A stretch of DNA of 10,825 nt from Elusimicrobiota bacterium. GTDB taxonomy: Bacteria; Elusimicrobiota; Elusimicrobia; UBA1565; UBA9628. A program made the position numbers and the translations under genes. The DNA lies in contig JAHFCD010000028.1 of assembly GCA_023249695.1 (NCBI GenBank), positions 1 through 10,825 of the forward strand, given 5' to 3'. Under the pieces are notes generated by a model. The model was not told where the DNA came from. It did no database searches and saw nothing but the letters and a program-made list of their open reading frames with translations. Positions within the stretch are counted from its first letter, which is position 1, and every line of letters starts with the position of its first letter. Positions 5,493 through 10,825 of this stretch are shown here, piece after piece.

Positions 5493-5882
5493 ATGAAAAA
5501 TATCCTGATCGCGGCGCTCGCTCTCGCCGCCGCCGTCGCCTGTATTACGGAAACGTTCGCGGCCGGTGCCGCGACGCCCGCCGCCCCCGTCCGCGAGTTC
5601 AAGTCGGTCAACATCGAAGTCAAGGGCAACAAGATTTGGACGCCGTCGTTCTTCGTCGTCAAGAAGGGCGACAAGGTCAAGATCACCTTGATCAACACCG
5701 CGCCGTCGGGCGTGCACGCCTTCGCGATCGAGGGCATCGCGGGCACCGAAGCCTCCGTGGACAATAAAGAAGGGGCCAATACGAAGGTCGTCGAGTTCAC
5801 GGCCGACAAGGCCGGCATTTTCCGCATCTACTGCCCCATCCACGCGGGGCACGTCGGCGGCCAGCTCCTCGTCCTCGAATAA
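5493..5882 (+). CDS. Periplasmic cupredoxin-domain protein
   Basis: 129 residues. MKNILIAALALAAAVACITETFA (1-23) is a Sec signal peptide. The remainder is one cupredoxin beta-sandwich: a long beta-rich stretch with VKKGDKVKITLIN (56-68), a His in GVHAFAIEG (His75), and the C-terminal metal loop YCPIHAGHVGGQ (113-124). Predicted copper ligands are His75, Cys114 and His117, with His120 or Gln124 as possible axial ligand; there is no Met in the usual place. This suggests electron transfer or copper binding in the periplasm, in the Cupredoxin_1 / NosZ-tail-like group rather than classical azurin. A GGAGG site seven bases upstream fixes the start. The CDF exporter gene begins four bases after its stop, so both are likely one transcript. 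Confidence 0.83.
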   Translation: MKNILIAALALAAAVACITETFAAGAATPAAPVREFKSVNIEVKGNKIWTPSFFVVKKGDKVKITLINTAPSGVHAFAIEGIAGTEASVDNKEGANTKVVEFTADKAGIFRIYCPIHAGHVGGQLLVLE

Positions 5883-5886
5883 ACGC

Positions 5887-6894
5887 ATGACGACCTCGGA
5901 CTCCGCCCAGAGCGAGCGCGTCCGCGCGATCGTTCTCTCGCTGCTGGGCGGGATCGCGATCCTCGTCCTGAAGGCGGCGGCTTATTACATGACGGGCTCG
6001 GTGGCGCTGCAGTCGGACGCCCTCGAGAGCATCGTCAACGTGGTGGCCGCCGCGTTCGGGCTCGGGGCGGTCATCTTCGCCGGGCAGCCCGCCGACAAGG
6101 ACCATCCGTACGGCCACGGCAAGATGGAGTACTTCGCCGCGGCCTTCGAGGGCGGCCTGATCTCCCTGGCCGCCCTCGTCATCATCTACGAGGCGGTGCT
6201 GGCGTTGGCGCGGGGCGTCGAGCTGCGGAGCCTCGGCCTGGGCATGGGCCTCAACATCTGCGCCGGCGCGCTCAACGGCCTGCTCGGCTGGTTTCTCCTG
6301 CGCACGGGGCGCCGCCTCAAGTCCAAGACGCTCGAGGCCGACGGCCATCACGTGCTGTCCGATTTTTACACGACCTGCGGCATCTTCGTCGGCCTTCTGC
6401 TCGTGGCGGCCACCGGCTTCAGCTGGCTCGACCCCGTCATCGCGATCGCGGTCGCGCTCCTGCTCGCCAAGACCGGCTTCGGCCTCGTGCGCGAGTCCGC
6501 GGCGGCCTTGCTCGACGAGGAAGATTCGGGGACGATCGCCGCGATCGTGGCGGGCCTCGACGGGCTGCTCAAGAAGGGCGTGGACGAGACCGGCGTGATC
6601 ACGGTCCACGGCCTGCGCGCGATCCGTTCCGGGCGCTACACCCACGTCGACATTCATCTCGTCGTCCCGGAGTACCTCCCCGTGGCCGAGGCCCACGACG
6701 ACACCGAGCGCTTCGAGAAGCGCCTCATCGCGGCGTCGGGGCTCGAAGGGGAGCTCCACGTCCACATCGATCCGTGCCGGCGCAAGTACTGCGCGCGGTG
6801 CACGGACTCCCATTGCCCGATCCGCGTCGAGCCGCTGAAGGCCGCCATGGCGCTCACCGTCGAGGAAGCCGTGGTCGTCGAACCGGTCGAGTAG
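5887..6894 (+). CDS. Cation diffusion facilitator (CDF) metal exporter with Cys-rich tail
   Basis: 335 residues with about six membrane segments in the first 205 residues and a cytoplasmic ferredoxin-like C-terminal domain, as in YiiP/FieF-type CDF proteins, which exchange divalent metal for protons. Seen: GSVALQSDALESIVNVV (37-53) in segment 2, KDHPYGHGKMEYF (71-83) after it, and the segment-5 metal pair His155/Asp159 in DGHHVLSD. The C-terminal domain has HVDIHLVV and ends in HVHIDPC. It then carries a Cys cluster, C297-x4-C302-x2-C305-x4-C310, which could bind an extra metal ion as sensor or storage site. No Shine-Dalgarno site is evident; initiation probably follows termination of the cupredoxin gene four bases before. 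Zn, Fe, Co or Mn specificity cannot be read from sequence. Confidence 0.9.
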   Translation: MTTSDSAQSERVRAIVLSLLGGIAILVLKAAAYYMTGSVALQSDALESIVNVVAAAFGLGAVIFAGQPADKDHPYGHGKMEYFAAAFEGGLISLAALVIIYEAVLALARGVELRSLGLGMGLNICAGALNGLLGWFLLRTGRRLKSKTLEADGHHVLSDFYTTCGIFVGLLLVAATGFSWLDPVIAIAVALLLAKTGFGLVRESAAALLDEEDSGTIAAIVAGLDGLLKKGVDETGVITVHGLRAIRSGRYTHVDIHLVVPEYLPVAEAHDDTERFEKRLIAASGLEGELHVHIDPCRRKYCARCTDSHCPIRVEPLKAAMALTVEEAVVVEPVE

Positions 6895-6897
6895 ACG

Positions 6898-7551
6898 GTG
6901 GACGGCGCGGCGTGCCCGCTGTGCGGGGGGGGAGCGGGGCCTTTCCACCGCTCCGACCGCGTCTTTCTGCGCTGCGGGACCTGCGCGCTGACCTTCGTGC
7001 CGGAGGCCCAGCACGCGGAGCCGTCCGCGGAGCGTGCCCGCTACGAAACGCACCGGAACTCCCCGGGCGACGCGGGCTACCGCGCGTTTCTCGACCGGCT
7101 CCTCGCGCCGCTCTCGGCGCGCCTTCCGCCCGGGGCGCGCGGGCTCGACTACGGCAGCGGCCCGGGGCCCACGGCGTCGGTGATGATGCGCGAGCGCGGC
7201 TTCGTCATGCGCGACTACGATCCGTTCTTCGCGCCGGACGAGGCGGCCCTGCGCGAGGCCTACAGCTTCGTGGTCTGCACCGAGGTCATCGAGCATTTCC
7301 GGCGTCCCGCCGAAAATTTTCAGCATCTCGACGCCCTGCTCGAGCCCGGGGGCGCGCTCGGCGTGCTCACGGGCGTGCTCGAGGACGACGCGGCGTTCGC
7401 GTCGTGGTGGTACCATCGCGACGTCACGCATATCGCGTTCTACCGTCCGGAGACCCTGGCCTGGATCGCGAAGCGCTTCGGCTGGACGCTCGAGCGGCTC
7501 TCGCGCGACGCCGCTCTGTTCCTCAAGCCGGGGCGAGGGCTTTGTGTATAA
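6898..7551 (+). CDS. Class I SAM-dependent methyltransferase with N-terminal zinc ribbon
   Basis: 217 residues from a GTG three bases after the CDF stop. A four-Cys zinc ribbon (Cys6, Cys9, Cys26, Cys29; CPLC and CGTC knuckles) precedes a Rossmann methyltransferase domain. Its motif I is LDYGSGPGP (83-91), an acidic motif follows in RDYDPFF (105-111), and VVCTEVIEHF (125-134) is typical of UbiE/Methyltransf_11-like enzymes. The conserved WWYHRDVTHIAFYRPETL (170-187) is common in a family of unassigned methyltransferases with such ribbons. Substrate is unknown; the ribbon could hold a nucleic acid or protein partner. The stop codon lies inside the TATAAT promoter box of the next gene. No ribosome binding site is visible; coupling to the CDF gene is likely. 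Confidence 0.82.
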   Translation: MDGAACPLCGGGAGPFHRSDRVFLRCGTCALTFVPEAQHAEPSAERARYETHRNSPGDAGYRAFLDRLLAPLSARLPPGARGLDYGSGPGPTASVMMRERGFVMRDYDPFFAPDEAALREAYSFVVCTEVIEHFRRPAENFQHLDALLEPGGALGVLTGVLEDDAAFASWWYHRDVTHIAFYRPETLAWIAKRFGWTLERLSRDAALFLKPGRGLCV

Positions 7552-7558
7552 TGGCGCC
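7547..7558 (+). promoter_or_regulatory. Perfect -10 box TATAAT six bases before ATG of the TauE gene
   Basis: TATAAT at 7547-7552 is the exact sigma-70 consensus and is followed by six bases and ATG at 7559. The TAA stop of the methyltransferase lies within the box. No clear -35. With transcription starting about seven bases downstream, the mRNA would begin at the start codon. This is the fourth such case in the window. Confidence 0.6.
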
Positions 7559-7918
7559 ATGAACCCTATCGCGTTTATCGCCACGGGCCTGCTGGTCGGG
7601 GTCTTCAGCGGGATGGTCGGCGTCGGCGGCGGCATCATCCTCGTCCCGATCCTCGTTCTCTTCTTCGGGTATTCGCAGCACATGGCGCAAGGCACCAGCA
7701 CCGCGATGCTGCTGCCGCCGATCGGCATCCTCGCGGCCTATACCTATTACCAGAAGGGATTGGTGGACGTGAAGGCGGCGGGGCTCATGTGCGCGGGCTT
7801 CGTGCTCGGCGGGCTGTTCGGCGCCAAGCTCGCGATCGCGCTTCCCCAGGACGTCCTCCGCCGCTCGTTCGGCGTGGTCCTGTTCGGCATTTCCCTTAAA
7901 CTGATCCTCGGCAAGTGA
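7559..7918 (+). CDS. Half-size TauE/SafE-family membrane transporter
   Basis: 119 residues with about four hydrophobic segments. The N-terminal GLLVGVFSGMVGVGGGIILVP (10-30) is the repeat signature of the TauE/SafE family (sulfite, sulfoacetate or other organosulfur anion export). HMAQGTSTAMLLPP (41-54) is the next conserved stretch. Full-length members are about 250 residues with two such repeats; this one holds a single repeat, and such short forms are known and may work as dimers. An in-frame GTG at 7544 would add five residues, but it lies before the TATAAT box, so ATG 7559 is preferred. Its stop lies eight bases before the M13 peptidase start, so the two are probably co-transcribed. Substrate unknown. 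Confidence 0.85.
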   Translation: MNPIAFIATGLLVGVFSGMVGVGGGIILVPILVLFFGYSQHMAQGTSTAMLLPPIGILAAYTYYQKGLVDVKAAGLMCAGFVLGGLFGAKLAIALPQDVLRRSFGVVLFGISLKLILGK

Positions 7919-7926
7919 GACCCCGC

Positions 7927-9927
7927 ATGAAAAGCCTCTTGATGACGGCCCTGCTCTGCGTTTCCGCCTCGGCCGCCGACGCGCCGAAGAAAACCCAAGG
8001 CTTCGATCCGGCGGCGATGGACCTCACGGCCAAGCCCTGCGTCGATTTTTATCAATACGCCTGCGGCGGCTGGCTGAAGGCCAACCCGATCCCGGCCGAC
8101 CAGTCGCGCTGGGGCCGCTTCAACGAGCTGTCCGAGCGCAACAAGGAAATCCTGCGCGACGTGCTCGAGGCCGCCGCCGCCGCTCCCAAGGACGATTCCT
8201 CCCGCCGCATCGGCGCGCTCTACGGCGCGTGCTCCGACGAAGCCTCCGTCGAGGCCGCCGGCCTCAGCCCGCTCGCGTCCGCGTTCGACGCGATCAAGGC
8301 GCTGGCCTCGGTCAAGGACCTGGCGCCCCTGCTCGGCCGCCTCCACCGCGACGGCGTCAACGCCGGGTTCGGCTACGGCTCGGACCAGGACTACAAGGAC
8401 TCGACCTCGGTGATCGCGCTCGTCGACCAGGCGGGCCTGGGCCTCCCCGACCGCGACTATTACTTCAAGGACGACGCGAAATCCGTCGAGCTGCGCCGCG
8501 CCTACGAGTGGCACGCCGCGCGCTCCTTCGGCCTCGCCGGGTCCGACCCGCTCACCGCGGCGAAAGAGGCGGCGGCCGTGATGCGCGTCGAGACCGCGCT
8601 CGCGAAGGCCTCCATGGATCGCGTCGCGCGCCGCGACCCGATGAACACCTATCACAAGATGACCCGCGCGGAGCTTAAGGCGCTCGCGCCGAGCTTCGCG
8701 TTCGACGCCTACTTCGACGCCGCCGGCGGGCCGTCCTGGACCGCCGTCAACGCGTCCGCGCCCGATTTCATCAAGGGCTTCGAGGCGTTTCTGCGGGAGG
8801 CCCCGCTCGACGATCTCAAGGCCTACCTGCGCTGGCGCTCCCTGTCGTCGGCCGCGCCGTGGCTGGGCCGGTCCTTCGTGGACGAGAACTTCGACTTCTA
8901 CGGCCGCCGGCTCACCGGCGCCAAGGAGCTCAAGCCGCGCTGGAAGCGCTGCGTCGAGCTCGTCGACCGGGCGCTCGGCGAGGACCTCGGCCGCGGCTAC
9001 GTGGAGAAGGCCTATCCGCCGGAGACGAAGAAGCGCATGGACGCGCTCGTCGTCGCGGTGGAGGCGGCGCTCAAGGACGACATCGCCAGCCTCGATTGGA
9101 TGACGCCGGTAACCAAGGAGAAGGCGCTCGCGAAGCTCGCGGCGATCGGCAACAAGGTCGGTTATCCCGAGTCCTGGCGCGACTACCGCTCCGTCAAGAT
9201 CGAGCGCTCGAACCTGCTCGGCTCGATCCGCTCCGCGACGGAGTTCGAGCATCTTCGCCAGCTGAACAAGATCGGCCGGCCCGTCGACCGCAAGGAGTGG
9301 CTGATGACGCCGCCCACGGTCAACGCCTACTACAACCCGCAGATGAACGACATCAACTTTCCCGCGGGCATCCTCCAGCCGCCATTCTTCGACCCGGCGA
9401 TGCCGGACGCGGTCAACCTCGGCGCGATCGGCGCGGTCATCGGCCACGAGCTCACGCACGGCTTCGACGACCAGGGACGCAAGTTCGACCTCAAGGGCAA
9501 CATGGAAGACTGGTGGACGCCGGAGGACGCGAAGGCGTTCGAGGGCCGAGCGCAGTGCTTCGTGGATCAGTACGGCTCTTACGAGGCACTTCCGGGCGTC
9601 AAGCTCAACGGCAAGCTGACCTTGGGCGAGAACACGGCCGACAACGGCGGCCTGCTCGTCGCCGGGATGGCCGTCGACCGGCTGCCGGGAGCCAAGGAGT
9701 CGTGGCAGGGCTTCACGCCGCGCCAGCTCCTGTTTCTGGGCTTCTCCCAGATCTGGTGCCAGAACCGGACCGAGCAGGCCGCGCGCATGCTGGCGCAGGT
9801 GGACTCCCACTCGGCCGCGCGCGCGCGTGTGATCGGCCCGCTGTCGAACTCGGCCGAGTTCGCGAAGGCCTTCTCCTGCAAAGCCGGAGACGCGATGGTC
9901 GCGCCGAAGGCCTGCCGCGTCTGGTAG
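7927..9927 (+). CDS. Secreted M13 family zinc endopeptidase (neprilysin/PepO-like)
   Basis: 666 residues from the ATG at 7927. MKSLLMTALLCVSASAADA is a signal peptide, and a GTG at 7915 would add four residues. The start of the mature protein, PCVDFYQYACGGWLKANPIP, is the usual M13 N-terminal block. Zinc site: HELTH with His507, Glu508 and His511; third ligand Glu568 in ENTAD, with Asp572. NAYYNPQMNDINFPAGILQPPFF, just before the zinc motif, is the M13 substrate-binding block. The C-terminus ends in CRVW, matching the family's CxxW end. Length is normal for bacterial members (630-700). It would cut peptides outside the cytoplasm. It directly follows the TauE gene with eight bases between. Its last 349 bases are overlapped in antisense by a lipoprotein reading frame. 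Confidence 0.95.
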   Translation: MKSLLMTALLCVSASAADAPKKTQGFDPAAMDLTAKPCVDFYQYACGGWLKANPIPADQSRWGRFNELSERNKEILRDVLEAAAAAPKDDSSRRIGALYGACSDEASVEAAGLSPLASAFDAIKALASVKDLAPLLGRLHRDGVNAGFGYGSDQDYKDSTSVIALVDQAGLGLPDRDYYFKDDAKSVELRRAYEWHAARSFGLAGSDPLTAAKEAAAVMRVETALAKASMDRVARRDPMNTYHKMTRAELKALAPSFAFDAYFDAAGGPSWTAVNASAPDFIKGFEAFLREAPLDDLKAYLRWRSLSSAAPWLGRSFVDENFDFYGRRLTGAKELKPRWKRCVELVDRALGEDLGRGYVEKAYPPETKKRMDALVVAVEAALKDDIASLDWMTPVTKEKALAKLAAIGNKVGYPESWRDYRSVKIERSNLLGSIRSATEFEHLRQLNKIGRPVDRKEWLMTPPTVNAYYNPQMNDINFPAGILQPPFFDPAMPDAVNLGAIGAVIGHELTHGFDDQGRKFDLKGNMEDWWTPEDAKAFEGRAQCFVDQYGSYEALPGVKLNGKLTLGENTADNGGLLVAGMAVDRLPGAKESWQGFTPRQLLFLGFSQIWCQNRTEQAARMLAQVDSHSAARARVIGPLSNSAEFAKAFSCKAGDAMVAPKACRVW

Positions 9928-10340
9928 GCGGCGAAGCACGCCGGCAGCTCGTCGAGGGAGGTCAGGCGGCGGGCCTCGACCCCAGGGCCGTCGAGCCGCG
10001 CGTCCACGCCGGTTCTTCGCCGGAGAATCCGTTCGACGCGCGCCTGCGCGCCGGCCCCGGGCTCGAACCTTACCTTCTCCAGCTCGCCGCGATTCAATAA
10101 GCCCGCGCCGCCGCGCGGCAGATAGATCGTCCCGTTGTTGAAGTCCACGGCGAATGCGATGACGCCGGGCACGAGGAAGAACAGCAGGCCGATCGCGTCC
10201 AGCACGGCGACGCCCGCGTCGATCTTGCCGGCCTTCTGGCCCTTGCGTTCCGGATACATGATGGTCCCGCACGACGCCGTCTGGGACATCAACGCCGCGA
10301 CGCACAGCAGCCTTAACGGCTTCGAGCGGTTGTTCGACAT
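9579..10340 (-). CDS. Predicted lipoprotein; C-terminal third overlaps the M13 gene antisense
   Basis: The first about 137 residues (10340 to 9928) look real. AGGGAGG lies five bases before the ATG, and a lipoprotein signal has lipobox TASC (Cys24). It is followed by GTIMYPERKGQKAGKIDAGVAVLDAIGLLFFLVPGVIAFAVDFNNGTIYLP, split here as GTIMYPERKGQ (25-35), one hydrophobic segment (43-65) and VDFNNGTIYLP (65-75). This resembles small uncharacterised lipoproteins I have seen annotated without function. The downstream part is rich in Arg and Glu. The frame has no stop before 9579, giving 253 residues, but the last 115 or so run antisense through the M13 gene. Third codon positions coincide on the two strands there, so an open frame is expected by chance. 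The true end is uncertain: a genuine overlapping tail, or a stop lost by mutation or sequencing error. Confidence 0.65.
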   Translation of the reverse strand: MSNNRSKPLRLLCVAALMSQTASCGTIMYPERKGQKAGKIDAGVAVLDAIGLLFFLVPGVIAFAVDFNNGTIYLPRGGAGLLNRGELEKVRFEPGAGAQARVERILRRRTGVDARLDGPGVEARRLTSLDELPACFAAYQTRQAFGATIASPALQEKAFANSAEFDSGPITRARAAEWESTCASMRAACSVRFWHQIWEKPRNRSWRGVKPCHDSLAPGSRSTAIPATSRPPLSAVFSPKVSLPLSLTPGSAS

Positions 10341-10367
10341 CGGGGCCTCCCTGCTGCCTCGATCCTA
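10341..10367 (-). promoter_or_regulatory. RBS AGGGAGG and possible -10 TAGGAT of the lipoprotein gene
   Basis: On the minus strand TAGGAT (10362-10367) lies 21 bases before the ATG, and AGGGAGG (10346-10352) five bases before it. The ribosome site is strong and fixes the start. The -10 call is weaker because no good -35 is seen. The 72-base gap to the next gene upstream holds nothing else recognisable. Confidence 0.45.
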
Positions 10368-10412
10368 CCAAGCCGCCTTCAAGTTTTCCGCAAATCTCGC
10401 GGGCGCGCGGGG

Positions 10413-10825
10413 CTAAAGGCCGTTCAGAAGGCGGCGGCGCACGGACAGCGCGATGCGCGACAGCTCCGCGCGCCGTTCGACGAGGGCGTCGACGGTCCAC
10501 GACGCGTGGCGGGCGGCGAGCGCGAGGTCGCCGAGGTCCAGCGCCGCGACGCCGGCGGTCAGGTTGCGCGCCGCGAGGCGTTTGGCCTCGACGCGTCCGC
10601 GTCCGGCCCATTCGGCGGCGGCGGACAGCAGCGCGCGCGCCCGCGCCTTGTCGGCGGCGGAAGGGCGGGGGGAGGTCAGCAGGGCCTCGGCGCGGCGCAG
10701 GCCCGTCTCGTAGCCGAGCGTCTCCAGGTAGTCGGCGCGGGCCGACTCGAGGGCGTGGACCTGGGCGCGCAGCGCGGCGGACATCTCCGCGTAGGGAATC
10801 GGCGCGGGGGTCTTGACCTCGGGGT
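10413..10825 (-). CDS. Unrecognised helical protein, C-terminal part (runs off right edge)
   Basis: A frame open from the right edge to a TAG at 10413-10415, giving about 136 residues. An internal ATG at 10784 exists, but the frame stays open upstream of it (EVKTPAPIPYAEM), so the gene most likely starts outside the window. The visible part is rich in Ala, Arg and Leu with heptad-like spacing, and is predicted to be almost entirely alpha-helical. No domain or motif is recognised, and there is no Cys or membrane segment. It ends 72 bases before the lipoprotein gene on the same strand, so the two may be linked or the lipoprotein may have its own promoter. Confidence 0.6.
   Translation of the reverse strand, partial: PEVKTPAPIPYAEMSAALRAQVHALESARADYLETLGYETGLRRAEALLTSPRPSAADKARARALLSAAAEWAGRGRVEAKRLAARNLTAGVAALDLGDLALAARHASWTVDALVERRAELSRIALSVRRRLLNGL

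Noticed and set aside
4676..5827. Minus-strand 383-codon frame spanning the divergent promoter region
   Set aside because: It overlaps the kinase fusion in another frame and the cupredoxin in antisense; no motifs.
5797..7728. A 643-codon minus-strand frame antisense to the CDF and methyltransferase genes
   Set aside because: Low-complexity Arg/Glu/Gly/His-rich product; the plus-strand genes have clear family motifs.
7747..10611. A 954-codon minus-strand open frame across the TauE and M13 genes
   Set aside because: The product is Arg/Ala/Val/Asp-rich without any domain and lies antisense to an intact M13 peptidase with all catalytic motifs. Codon bias in G+C-rich genes keeps such frames open.

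Overview
The window is about 70% G+C. It comes from a bacterium with Gram-negative-type envelope features: two predicted lipoproteins, an MliC-type periplasmic lysozyme inhibitor and several Sec signal peptides. The gene set (kinase–RapZ-C fusion, M13 peptidase, half-size TauE, Ala/Pro-rich signal-peptide proteins) reads like an uncultured lineage, and Elusimicrobiota is my best guess. That guess rests on general resemblance; no rRNA or other marker is present to settle it. No tRNA, rRNA, CRISPR, insertion sequence or phage gene was found.

Left part (1-5406) is all minus strand. Reading in the direction of transcription from 5406: a sugar-kinase domain fused to a RapZ C-terminal domain; a MurU-like sugar-1-phosphate nucleotidyltransferase overlapping it by 4 bases; the RlmI-type 23S rRNA methyltransferase; a small MliC-like lipoprotein whose start lies inside the end of rlmI; an exported or anchored PlsC-type acyltransferase with a long Ala/Pro linker; an A+T-richer intergenic island with nested inverted repeats and a strong intrinsic terminator; and the N-terminal part of a secreted protein made of PPRQ repeats, which runs off the left edge.

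Middle part (5428-9927) is plus strand. It starts at a divergent promoter region and holds a periplasmic cupredoxin, a CDF metal exporter with a Cys-rich tail, a SAM methyltransferase with an N-terminal zinc ribbon, a single-repeat TauE/SafE transporter and a secreted M13 zinc endopeptidase. The cupredoxin and CDF genes are 4 bases apart and suggest a metal-handling pair.

Right part (9579-10825) is minus strand again: a predicted lipoprotein whose reading frame runs tail-to-tail into the M13 gene, and the C-terminal part of an unrecognised helical protein cut by the right edge.

The best leads are (1) the kinase–RapZ-C fusion coupled to a MurU-like enzyme, which suggests a cell-wall sugar salvage module with a built-in amino-sugar sensor; (2) a repeated promoter architecture, a -10 box of form TANNAT exactly six bases before an ATG or GTG at four genes, implying leaderless mRNAs; and (3) the structured island and terminator upstream of the PPRQ gene, which has the layout of a riboswitch or attenuator.
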